This document shows positions 18,601-31,262 of a stretch of DNA of 47,252 nt, in pieces. A program made the position numbers and the translations under genes. The stretch spans positions 1 through 47,252 of the forward strand of contig JAAYWP010000037.1 in assembly GCA_012516535.1 (NCBI GenBank), read 5' to 3'. Source of the DNA: Syntrophomonadaceae bacterium (GTDB lineage: Bacteria > Bacillota > DSM-12270 > Thermacetogeniales > Thermacetogeniaceae). The notes under the pieces were generated by a model. That model had not been told where the DNA came from, ran no database searches, and was given only the letters and a program-made list of their open reading frames with translations. The number at the start of each line of letters is the position of its first letter. Within the stretch, counting starts at the first letter, position 1.

Positions 18601-19926
18601 ATGGCTGCTACAGCTACAGACAAAAGCGGAAACTCAATGTGGAGAGTTGGTTTATCCAGCTTACTCGGTACAACTATGGAGTTTTATGATTTCCTAGTTT
18701 ATGGTACAATGGCTGCCCTTGTTTTCGGTGATATTTTCTTCCCCGAGGCTGGCAGTAGTATTGTTGCCTTGCTGTATTCCTACGCAACCTTTGCGATCGG
18801 TTTTTTTGGTCGTCCTATTGGTGGAATGATCTTTGGACACTATGGAGATAAATTAGGGCGTAAATTGATGTTGGTTGTCACCATGACGGTCATGGGTGTG
18901 GCGACTATAGCGATCGGTTGCTTGCCAACTTATGCCCAAGTAGGAGTATTGTCTCCCATTTTACTGATTGTTTGTCGCTTAGTCCAAGGCCTTGCCCTGG
19001 GTGGTGAATGGGGCGGTGCAGCATTAATGGTTATGGAATCCGCTCCTGACGGAAAACGCGGCATGTGGAGCAGCTTGACACAGATGGGTGCTTCTTTCGG
19101 CATGATCTTATCAACAGGTATGGTTGCCCTGGTAACGCAGTTGCCAAATGAGGCCTTTATGGCTTGGGGTTGGCGTGTCCCGTTTTTGTTTAGTGTAGTG
19201 CTGATTGTTTTAGCTCTTTATGTCCGCTCTACCCTTAAAGAATCAAGAGTATTTGAGCAGATGAAAGAGGATAAAAAAGAAGCTAAAATGCCTCTTATCG
19301 AAGTATTCAAAAAACAACCAGGGGCTGTTATTAAGACCGCAGGCATTGGTGCCACAAACAACGTGTCCTATTATTTCGTAGCTACTATTGCGCTTTCATA
19401 TGGTACTACACAACTCGGTTTCCCAAGATCTACCATGGTTAATGCTCTGCTTGTAGTATCAATTGTCTACTTATTTACACTACCTCTCTTTGCAACTTTG
19501 ACAGACACATTCGGGAGAAAGAAGATCATTGGGTTGGGTATCATCTTGGTGGGTCTTTTTGCCTTCCCGTATTTCAAAATGCTTGAGACCGGCAATTTCT
19601 TCCTCATTGGCTTAGCCATGACCCTGATGCTGGCTGTATTTCAATCCATGGTCTATTCGTCTCAGGCGGCTTTCTTCCCGGAACAGTATGATCCTCGGTA
19701 TCGCTACACCGGTGCCTCGCTATCCACTAACTTAGCTACATCAATATTTGGCGGAACATGCCCCTTTATTGCCACTGCATTGTCAGGAGCAGCCGGTGGG
19801 GCTAGCTGGCCGATGTCCTTGTATTTGGTCTGTATATGCATTATGAGCTTTATTTGCCTGTACTTTACTAAAGAAACTTATAAAGCTGATGTCACTGAGT
19901 ATCAGGCAGATAAACTTGAGGCTTAA
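18601..19926 (+). CDS. MFS transporter, metabolite:H+ symporter (MHS)-like
   Basis: GTTMEFYDFLVYGTMAALVF, FFGRPIGGMIFGHYGDKLGRK, RLVQGLALGGEWGGAALM. Confidence 0.88.
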   Translation: MAATATDKSGNSMWRVGLSSLLGTTMEFYDFLVYGTMAALVFGDIFFPEAGSSIVALLYSYATFAIGFFGRPIGGMIFGHYGDKLGRKLMLVVTMTVMGVATIAIGCLPTYAQVGVLSPILLIVCRLVQGLALGGEWGGAALMVMESAPDGKRGMWSSLTQMGASFGMILSTGMVALVTQLPNEAFMAWGWRVPFLFSVVLIVLALYVRSTLKESRVFEQMKEDKKEAKMPLIEVFKKQPGAVIKTAGIGATNNVSYYFVATIALSYGTTQLGFPRSTMVNALLVVSIVYLFTLPLFATLTDTFGRKKIIGLGIILVGLFAFPYFKMLETGNFFLIGLAMTLMLAVFQSMVYSSQAAFFPEQYDPRYRYTGASLSTNLATSIFGGTCPFIATALSGAAGGASWPMSLYLVCICIMSFICLYFTKETYKADVTEYQADKLEA

Positions 19927-19982
19927 ATACAAACAGTTACATAACTGAATAAGTGTAACAGTTCCAGAAACTAAAGAAGGCT

Positions 19983-20007
19983 CCCGGCTGAACTCAGTTC
20001 AGCCGGG
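19983..20007. other. Hairpin CCCGGCTGAAC-TCA-GTTCAGCCGGG
   Basis: 11-bp perfect stem, same as that at 17185 apart from one covarying A-T to G-C pair and the loop. Confidence 0.75.
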
Positions 20008-20069
20008 ATATCCTCTTCGACATTAATACCGACTATGAAGAGCGAATCATAATTAAGGAGGAACAGCTC

Positions 20070-21446
20070 ATGACACAGGTTAATAACACTGTCAGGAAGA
20101 GTTCTCCCCATTTAGATAAACTTGCGGAGTTCATTGCAGAGGCAAAGTATGAAGACCTGGATCAAAAAACAATAGACCATACAATTAAGGTGCTTTATGA
20201 CACTACAGGAGTTCAATTTCGCGGTTCTATTGAGCCGGAGGTCAGCAAATTTATCGAATCATTGCCTAAAACAACTGATCAGCCGGCTTCATTAATAGCT
20301 CCTAATTTTCCTAAGACCGATTATCTTTGGGCAGCAATGGCTAATGGCACAGAGGGTATTTTCATGGAATTAGATGAGGGCCACCGCCCTACAGGCCATC
20401 CTGGTATTCATGTTATCCCGGCTGCATTAGCAGTCGCTGAAAAACTGAATGCTTCCGGCAAAGACCTAATATTAGCTGTGGTTCTCGGCTATGAAGTGGC
20501 TGCCAGAATCAGCAATGGCTTAAAACTGAAGCCGGGCATTCATCCCCATGGACATATCGGTACGGTTGGAGCCGCGGCTGCCTGCGGAAAACTTATGGGA
20601 TTTAATGCGGAACAGATTAAAGAAGCGATGAATTGTGCGGCGTCACTGCCGATAGCTACTTCCTTTGAAGCTTGTTATGAAGGGGCAACGATCCGCAATT
20701 CATATACCGGAGTTTCTAATGCCATTGGGCTTCTCTCTGCACAATTAGTTGCAAGCGGCTTTACTGGAACAGATGCCGGTGTGGAACACACATTTGGCAC
20801 GATGCTAGGAAAAACTTTTGCACCGGCTTGCTTGTCTGTTGATCTCGGAGAGGAATTCCAAATAACTACTAACTACTTTAAATTTCATGCTTGCTGTGCC
20901 GCAAACCACCCTGCTCTTGATGCCTTACAACAGATTCAGAAAGAGAATAAATCATTAGATCTTAATGATATTAAAAAAATTGATGTTTATATAACTGATT
21001 ATTCGATGATGGTTAATAGATACCCGGCAAGAAACCAATTATCAGCCAAGTTTTCACTTCCATTCGCAGTAGCAACAACACTATTTCATGGCAAGGCTAC
21101 TACTGAAGCTTTCCAAGATGATAAGGTCAAATTGCCGATTCTTGATACTATTGCCCGGAAAGTAGAAGTGATTGCCTCTCCGGAACTTACAAAGCGCTGG
21201 CCAGCAGAGGTAAGTGCGAGGGTTAAAATAAGTTTAACAGATGGCCAGGTTTTAGAAGGATATTGCAAAAACGCCTATGGTTATTGGCAGAATCCCTGCA
21301 CAACTCAAGATCTGATTGATAAGTTCAGAGATTTAACAAAAACTCATTATCAAGAACAGGCAGCAGAGCAAATATATGATCTATTTGTCAAACTCCCGGA
21401 ATATAGTTCTTTCGTAGCTTTTATGGATGATTTACGGAAGATATAA
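20070..21446 (+). CDS. MmgE/PrpD-family protein (paralog 1)
   Basis: AAMANGTEGIFMELDEGHRPTGHPGIHVIPAALAVAEKL, ILAVVLGYEVAARI, FKFHACCAANHPALDAL. Confidence 0.85.
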   Translation: MTQVNNTVRKSSPHLDKLAEFIAEAKYEDLDQKTIDHTIKVLYDTTGVQFRGSIEPEVSKFIESLPKTTDQPASLIAPNFPKTDYLWAAMANGTEGIFMELDEGHRPTGHPGIHVIPAALAVAEKLNASGKDLILAVVLGYEVAARISNGLKLKPGIHPHGHIGTVGAAAACGKLMGFNAEQIKEAMNCAASLPIATSFEACYEGATIRNSYTGVSNAIGLLSAQLVASGFTGTDAGVEHTFGTMLGKTFAPACLSVDLGEEFQITTNYFKFHACCAANHPALDALQQIQKENKSLDLNDIKKIDVYITDYSMMVNRYPARNQLSAKFSLPFAVATTLFHGKATTEAFQDDKVKLPILDTIARKVEVIASPELTKRWPAEVSARVKISLTDGQVLEGYCKNAYGYWQNPCTTQDLIDKFRDLTKTHYQEQAAEQIYDLFVKLPEYSSFVAFMDDLRKI

Positions 21447-21499
21447 TATCACGCTTTCTATAGGTGATATGCATAGAAATAGAAAAAGGAGGAGTTTTG

Positions 21500-22879
21500 A
21501 TGGCAGAGAAAACCTTAGCTGAGATTATTGCTGATTTTACAATGGATTTGTCATTGGACTCTGTACCGAATGATGTCCTTGAACACGCAAAAAGACTAAT
21601 ATTGGATACCTTAGGTGTCGCATTGGTTGCTTGTGAAACAGAACCTGCAACTATTGTGCGTGATGTAGTTGTTAGAATGGATAGTAAACCTGAAAGTACA
21701 TTATGGGGTACAGATAAGAAGGCCTCTATGGCCGATGCGGTATTAGCAAATGGAACCTTGATTCATGGAATGGAATTCGATGATACCCATGTGGGCGGGA
21801 TAGTGCATCCAAGTGGTGTTGTAGTTAACACAGCTATCACTGTAGGTGAGGCGGTTGGGGCTTCTGGAAAGGATATTTTGGCTGCAGCCATTTGCGGCTA
21901 TGAAATTTTGATTAGATTGGGTTTGGCGACCAAGGGCCGTTTCCACATGCGCGGTTTTCAAACAACAGGAGTGATGGGCTCTTTTGTGGCATCCTGTATT
22001 GCCGCGAGGCTTTTAAAGCTGCCTAAAAAGGATCTGGTTAATGCATTGGGTATTTGCGGAAGCCAGGCTGCTGCCTTGATGGAGTTTTCGCGCGATGGCA
22101 CCTGGCCTAAGAAACTCCATGCAGGTTGGCCGTCCCATTGCGGTATTTATTCAGTGCTGCTAGCTGAAAAGGGCTTTACAGGGCCTCGGACAATATTTGA
22201 AGGGGAAACAGGCATATGGAAAAGCCATGTTGGTGATACAGAGGGTCTGATGGAGGCCTTTGAGGATTTAGGCGAAGTGTGGCTGACTACAGAGGTCATT
22301 TCAAAGATGTACCCGGTTTGCCATTACATCGCTTCGTTTATTGATATTACTCTTGCTTTAAGGGAAGAGTATGGATTAACCGCTGATATGATTGATAGGA
22401 TAGAATGCCGTGTTGATCCGCTAGAAGCGCTTACTATTGTCCAGCCCATCGAGGCTAAGAGAAGACCACCCAGTGACAATGCAATGCGTTACAGCCTCCC
22501 TTATTGTATTGCTATGGCAATTGAAAAAGGTAAAGTGGGACACCAGGAAATAAGTCCGAACTATCTTAACAACCCGGTTTTGGAAGGTTTGATGGATAGA
22601 GTAGATTGTATAATTGATGAAAATGCAGCAGTTCCAGGACATTTCCCAGGTGATGTAAAAATAATTCTGAAAAACGGCAAAGAATACCATAGGGTTCAAA
22701 GAACTGAAACTGGATCAGCCGAAAACCCGCTCGATCCAAACAAGGTTATTGAAAAATTCAGAGACAATGCCGGGCTTTTCTTTAGCGAAGATAAGGTTGA
22801 GAAGCTTGTACAAACTCTGTCCAAATTTGAAGAGCTCACTAAAGTTGACGATTTAATTGCAGATTTGAAAATTATATAA
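21500..22879 (+). CDS. MmgE/PrpD-family protein (paralog 2)
   Basis: LILDTLGVAL, VLANGTLIHGMEFDDTHVGGIVHPSGVVVNTA, ICGYEILIRLG, KMYPVCHYIASFID. AAAGGAGG RBS precedes ATG 21500. Confidence 0.88.
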   Translation: MAEKTLAEIIADFTMDLSLDSVPNDVLEHAKRLILDTLGVALVACETEPATIVRDVVVRMDSKPESTLWGTDKKASMADAVLANGTLIHGMEFDDTHVGGIVHPSGVVVNTAITVGEAVGASGKDILAAAICGYEILIRLGLATKGRFHMRGFQTTGVMGSFVASCIAARLLKLPKKDLVNALGICGSQAAALMEFSRDGTWPKKLHAGWPSHCGIYSVLLAEKGFTGPRTIFEGETGIWKSHVGDTEGLMEAFEDLGEVWLTTEVISKMYPVCHYIASFIDITLALREEYGLTADMIDRIECRVDPLEALTIVQPIEAKRRPPSDNAMRYSLPYCIAMAIEKGKVGHQEISPNYLNNPVLEGLMDRVDCIIDENAAVPGHFPGDVKIILKNGKEYHRVQRTETGSAENPLDPNKVIEKFRDNAGLFFSEDKVEKLVQTLSKFEELTKVDDLIADLKII

Positions 22880-22900
22880 GATAAAACAAAAGGTGAATGA

Positions 22901-22935
22901 AAAGATAGCAGAGGCGCGCAGCCTCTGTTATCTTT
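22901..22935 (+). other. Stem-loop after the MmgE/PrpD pair
   Basis: AAAGATAGCAGAGGC-GCGCA-GCCTCTGTTATCTTT, 15 bp with one G-U pair; weak or no U-tract. Confidence 0.65.
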
Positions 22936-23123
22936 CAAGCCTTAATAAGAGAGCAAGTAATTTTTTTTACCATAATGTCTGAGGATATTAATTTACGTGA
23001 AACTTTAGGATTATCAAATAAAGATCACGATCAGTATATTTACATGAATCGCGTTGATTGAAGAGCACATGAGGTAACAAGGCAGGGAGCTCAGTTTATA
23101 AACAGATCGAGGAGATTAAATAT

Positions 23124-24437
23124 ATGCTCATTAAGAGCTATAGTGTTTTGTTAATTCTTGCTATTGCCATTTTTTTATGGGCAACTGAAAAGATTCCTTC
23201 TGCTGTAACCGGATTGTTAATAATCGTATTATTACCGCTGTTTAATGTTATTAATTTCTCGCAAACTGTATCCGGTTTTGTGGATGGCTCTGTTTGGCTT
23301 TTAATAGGCGTTTTTATCCTGTCAGCAGCGATGAATAAAACTGGACTGGATAGGCGTATCGCTTATTCTTTAGTCATCCGAGGGCGAGCCAATGCTAAAA
23401 ATTTGGTTTATATGTCAGTCATGGCAGCGATCATACTAACTTTTATCCTTCCTTCTGCGGCTGCACGGACTGCATTATTGGTACCGATTTTAGCGGGCGT
23501 CATCAGAACGATGTCTTTGGAAAAAAGCAATTTGGCAATAGTATTGTTGCTGAGTGTGACCTTTGCATCTCATACTATTGCGCCATCACTGTTAACAAGT
23601 TCTCTTGTTACCGTGTATGCCAGCAGTGTATTAGAAAAAACTTTGAACTATTCTTTTAGCTATTTAGATTGGTTTGTTTTAATGTTTCCTGCGGCTTTTT
23701 TATCGTCTATTTTAGTAGCTCCTATCCTTATGAAAATGTTCCCCATTGAAAAAGTATCGATACAAGAGGGGATGAATACGGTAGAGTCAGAGCTTTTGAA
23801 ATTGGGCAGGATTACAAAGCAAGAGATAAAATTGATCATTTTGTTTTGCCTGATGTTTTTATTATGGGTGACTAATTCTGTTACTCATATACCATTAGGG
23901 TTATCAGCTTTAACAGCAGGTGTGCTTGTATTTATGCCAGGCATTGAGTTGATCGAATGGAAGGAAGCAGTTAAAAAAGTTGATTGGGGATCTATCATTA
24001 TTTTTGGTTCCAGTATTGGATTAGCTGTGGCATTACAGGAAACGGGCACTATCAAACAATTGGCAACTCTGGCTTTTGGCGTGATGGGTAAATTGCCTTT
24101 TCAATTCATAACAGCAGTCATTTTGGTTTTTTTTATGTCAATAAGATTTGTTTTTGGAAGTGGGCTTGGCTATATAACAGTTGTGATTCCGTTAGCTATT
24201 GCCATAGCCACAGTAAATGATATGAACCCGGTCTGGATAATAATGGTGTCAGTGGCGGCAAGCTGTACTAGTTTTTTTCTTCCTTTTCAGTCCCCAACCA
24301 ATTTGCCTGCGTACTCAACAGGTTTTTTTAAAGTCAGCGATATGATGAAAGCCGGGATAGCAGTTGTCGCAGTGTATATTATCATGACAACACTTGCTGC
24401 GAATTTCTACTGGCCATTATTAGGGCTAAATCCTTGA
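23124..24437 (+). CDS. SLC13/DASS-like anion (dicarboxylate) permease, copy 1
   Basis: Multi-TM; FLWATEKIPSAVTGLLIIVLLPL, SVWLLIGVFILSAAMNKTGLDRRIA, PFQSPTNLPAYSTGFF. Confidence 0.8.
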   Translation: MLIKSYSVLLILAIAIFLWATEKIPSAVTGLLIIVLLPLFNVINFSQTVSGFVDGSVWLLIGVFILSAAMNKTGLDRRIAYSLVIRGRANAKNLVYMSVMAAIILTFILPSAAARTALLVPILAGVIRTMSLEKSNLAIVLLLSVTFASHTIAPSLLTSSLVTVYASSVLEKTLNYSFSYLDWFVLMFPAAFLSSILVAPILMKMFPIEKVSIQEGMNTVESELLKLGRITKQEIKLIILFCLMFLLWVTNSVTHIPLGLSALTAGVLVFMPGIELIEWKEAVKKVDWGSIIIFGSSIGLAVALQETGTIKQLATLAFGVMGKLPFQFITAVILVFFMSIRFVFGSGLGYITVVIPLAIAIATVNDMNPVWIIMVSVAASCTSFFLPFQSPTNLPAYSTGFFKVSDMMKAGIAVVAVYIIMTTLAANFYWPLLGLNP

Positions 24438-24464
24438 GATAAGATTTGGGGGAGAGGACAAATT

Positions 24465-25778
24465 ATGCCTGTTGAAAGTTATGCCGTTTTAATTATTCTT
24501 TGTATCGCTATTTTTCTATGGGTAACAGAGAAACTACATCCTGCTGTAACCGGATTGTTAATAATTGTTTTATTGCCTTTATTTAATGTTGTTGAGTTTT
24601 CACAAGCAGTATCCGGTTTTATGAATAGCTCTATTTGGCTTTTAATAGGTGTTTTTATTCTTTCGGCAGCGATGAATAAAACCGGTCTTGATAAGCGTAT
24701 CGCATATTCTTTGGTGATCGGGGGAAAAGCCAATACGAAAAGTTTGGTTTATGTATCTGTAGCGGCAGTAATTATATTATCTTTTATTATTCCTTCTGCA
24801 GCCGGGCGATCTGCTTTATTAATACCGATTTTAGCAGGCTTTATAAGAACAATGTCCTTGGAAAAAAGCAATTTAGCAATAGTTTTAATGTTGTCTGTAA
24901 CCTATACTTCCCATACTATTGCAGCAGCGTTGTTAACAAGTTCTCTTTCAACTGTGTATACCAGCAGTATACTGGAAAAAACCATAAACTATTCTTTTGG
25001 TTATTTGGAATGGTTCATTATCATGTTTCCTCCATCTTTATTAATGTCTCTGTTAGTAGCTCCGATCCTTATGAAAATATTTCCCATTGAAAAAATATCG
25101 CTACAGGATGGGATGAAAATCGTAGAGTCTGAGCTTTTGAAAATGGGCAAGATTACAAAACAAGAGACTAAACTGGTCGTTTTATTTTGCCTGATGTTTC
25201 TATTATGGGTGACAAACTCTATTACTCATATACCATTAGGATTATCAGCTTTGGCAGTCAGTGTGCTTGTGTTTATGCCAGGCATCGGGTTGATCGAATG
25301 GCGGGAAGCAGTTCAAAAAGTGGACTGGGGTTCTATTATTATTTTTGGTTCCAGTATCGGATTAGCGTTTGCATTACAGGAAACCGGCACAATTAATTGG
25401 TTGGCAAGCTTGGCTTTTGGTTTTACGAATAAGTTGCCTATTGAACTTACAGTAACAGCGATATACGTTCTATTTATGATAATAAGATTCGGTTTCGGCA
25501 GTGTGCTTGGCTTTGTAACAATCGTGATTCCGTTAGCTATCGCTACTGCCACAGTAAATAATGGCAACCCAATCTGGTTAACAATGGTGGCTCTCTTAGG
25601 AAGCAGTCTTTGTTTTTTTCTTCCTTCTCAGTCTCCAGCTAATTTGCCGGCATACTCTACAGGCTTTTTTAAGACAAAGGATATGTTGAAGGCAGGGGTG
25701 GCTATTTCCGCAATGTATATTATCATGTCAACACTTGCTGCCAATGTATACTGGCCGTTAGTGGGACTGACACCTTAA
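24465..25778 (+). CDS. SLC13/DASS-like anion (dicarboxylate) permease, copy 2
   Basis: Collinear, highly similar to copy 1 over the full 437 aa. Confidence 0.8.
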   Translation: MPVESYAVLIILCIAIFLWVTEKLHPAVTGLLIIVLLPLFNVVEFSQAVSGFMNSSIWLLIGVFILSAAMNKTGLDKRIAYSLVIGGKANTKSLVYVSVAAVIILSFIIPSAAGRSALLIPILAGFIRTMSLEKSNLAIVLMLSVTYTSHTIAAALLTSSLSTVYTSSILEKTINYSFGYLEWFIIMFPPSLLMSLLVAPILMKIFPIEKISLQDGMKIVESELLKMGKITKQETKLVVLFCLMFLLWVTNSITHIPLGLSALAVSVLVFMPGIGLIEWREAVQKVDWGSIIIFGSSIGLAFALQETGTINWLASLAFGFTNKLPIELTVTAIYVLFMIIRFGFGSVLGFVTIVIPLAIATATVNNGNPIWLTMVALLGSSLCFFLPSQSPANLPAYSTGFFKTKDMLKAGVAISAMYIIMSTLAANVYWPLVGLTP

Positions 25779-25949
25779 TCTTAATGAAGAGTTTATATCA
25801 ATATGATAATATAAAGGTGTTATTCATATTAAAGATATCTGCTGTCAAAAGACAATTGCGCTGATTACAATCAACAGCAGTTTAGGCAAATGAAGAATAG
25901 ATATAAAAATTAAAACAGCAAATGTTAAATTAATTTATAAATACTATAG

Positions 25950-29471
<3,522 letters not shown>

Positions 29472-29526
29472 ACAGTGATATATTAGTTTGGAGGTATAAG
29501 GTTATATTTAGTTAAAAGGTAATAAA

Positions 29527-29563
29527 AAAGCACCACCGGATTAAGGGCCTGGTGGTGCTTTTT
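29527..29563 (+). terminator. Rho-independent terminator after PFOR
   Basis: GCACCACC-(13 nt)-GGTGGTGC-TTTTT. Confidence 0.85.
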
Positions 29564-29659
29564 GATCGCCCAGCATGTCTGCTGAGCCGGTGGGTTAAAA
29601 AACTCTATTGCCTAGCCAGCGGGAAGGAAGGGGGTTACTGGTTCTAACCCTGCCATTAA

Positions 29660-30694
29660 TTGCATAAAATTGGGAATAGGTTAAATAAGCTTAGTGAAAG
29701 GGTAGGCAGGGGAATGGCAGTAAAATTTGGGCGTTACCGCTGGTTAGGCTATATGATAGTTGTGCTGACCCTGGTGGTGATCGGTATTCCCGCCCTTTTA
29801 GTTCGGGGCTGCAGCTGGGAGAGCAGAGAACCGGTCAAAGAGGAGGGGGTGCAGGTGAAGCTGCAGATCTCAGAGGAGGAGATCATTTCCCTGCCTTTGG
29901 AGCAGTATTTGATCGGTGTTGTGGCTGCAGAGATGCCGGTCTCTTTTCATGAGGAGGCTTTAAAGGCACAGGCGGTGGCTGCCCGCACCTATTGCTTGCT
30001 GCGCATGGTCAGGGAAGAAGAGGATGATCAGCACCCTGAAGCTCACCTTTGTGCAGATCCCGGCCACTGCCAGGCCTGGATCAGCAATGAGGAGATGAGG
30101 AAGCGGTGGGGCTGGAATTACCGTCCCAACTATCAAAAGATCAGATCAGCTGTACTGGCAACAGTTGGCGAGTTATTAACCTATGAAGGCCAATTAATAG
30201 ATCCGGTTTATCATTCCAGCTGTGGAGGGAGGGGCACTGAGGATGCCAGGGAGGTGTGGGGCCATGAAGTGCCCTATTTGAAGAGAGCTGTTTGCAGCTA
30301 TGATGCTCCTGAAAAGCAGAAGCCGGTCAATACTCAAATATCTTTGCAAGAGTTGTTCACAAAGCTGAAGATCAGTGATCAAGCGATACCTGCTGCTGGT
30401 TTCGAGCTGATAAAGATCCAGGAGCGGACAGAAAGTGGTCGAGTGAAAAAAGTAAAAGTGGGCTCTCAGGTCTTCTCAGGGGTTGAGCTGCGCAAAAGAT
30501 TGGGATTGCGATCTACCGATTTTAAGGTGGCCTGCACTAAAGAGAAGGTCCTTTTCTCTACCCGGGGATATGGTCATGCTGTCGGCATGTGCCAGTATGG
30601 GGCAAACGGGCTGGCTCAGAGTGGGGCAAAGTATGATGAAATCCTCAGCCACTATTATCAAGGGACCAAACTGAAAACCATTCCAGAGAAATGA
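29660..30694 (+). CDS. spoIID: Stage II sporulation protein D
   Basis: LPLEQYLIGVVAAEMPVSFHEEALKAQAVAARTY, YHSSCGGRGTEDAREVWG, GYGHAVGMCQYGANGLA. Start codon uncertain. Confidence 0.93.
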   Translation: MHKIGNRLNKLSERVGRGMAVKFGRYRWLGYMIVVLTLVVIGIPALLVRGCSWESREPVKEEGVQVKLQISEEEIISLPLEQYLIGVVAAEMPVSFHEEALKAQAVAARTYCLLRMVREEEDDQHPEAHLCADPGHCQAWISNEEMRKRWGWNYRPNYQKIRSAVLATVGELLTYEGQLIDPVYHSSCGGRGTEDAREVWGHEVPYLKRAVCSYDAPEKQKPVNTQISLQELFTKLKISDQAIPAAGFELIKIQERTESGRVKKVKVGSQVFSGVELRKRLGLRSTDFKVACTKEKVLFSTRGYGHAVGMCQYGANGLAQSGAKYDEILSHYYQGTKLKTIPEK

Positions 30695-30703
30695 TCTCGG
30701 GAG

Positions 30704-30737
30704 AACTGCCTGGCTGTTTCAGCTGGGCAGTTTTTTT
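30704..30737 (+). terminator. Rho-independent terminator after spoIID
   Basis: AACTGCC...GGGCAGTTTTTTTG hairpin with T7. Confidence 0.8.
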
Positions 30738-30889
30738 GTTTTGCCCAACCCTTTGCTGAAATAAGAAAGCAGCAAAGCTGACTTGTTAATTATGCAAATT
30801 GATCCTCAAGTTACCGGCTGCTCCTCTTAGTCTTTTTCCTTTTTCCTCTGGATATATTGTACTGATAGCTGAAAACGGGGGGAGCCATA

Positions 30890-31138
30890 GTGCAGGAGTA
30901 TATCCGCCGCCGGGTCATTAAGATCAGCAAATATATTTTGGAAACTTCAGCAACTGTTCGGCAGGCAGCCAAAGTTTTTGGAGTAAGCAAAAGCACTGTT
31001 CATAAAGATTTGGCTGAGCGGTTGCCCAGAATTAATCCGCAATTGGCCAAAAAGGTGCGGGTTATTCTCGACCGCAATAAGGCTGAGCGCCATCTGCGGG
31101 GTGGGGAAGCAACCAGAAGGAAGTACAGGGGAGAATAA
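30890..31138 (+). CDS. spoIIID: Sporulation transcriptional regulator SpoIIID
   Basis: RRRVIKISKYILETSATVRQAAKVFGVSKSTVHKDLAERLP; GTG start. Confidence 0.95.
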   Translation: MQEYIRRRVIKISKYILETSATVRQAAKVFGVSKSTVHKDLAERLPRINPQLAKKVRVILDRNKAERHLRGGEATRRKYRGE

Positions 31139-31262
31139 AATATTAGAGAAAAAATTGGTAACATCAGCAGGTTAACCTGTATTTTCGTCGAAATCATAAC
31201 AAAAGTGCTAATATAATCCAAAATAAGATAGCTAATCCAATTTCGAAAGGGATGTAAATAAA

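Noticed and set aside
6314-25778. Propionate methylcitrate (prp) operon
   Set aside because: PrpR-like and PrpD-like proteins are present, but no prpB/prpC (methylisocitrate lyase/methylcitrate synthase) is seen, and GRE, amidohydrolase and C45 genes do not fit.
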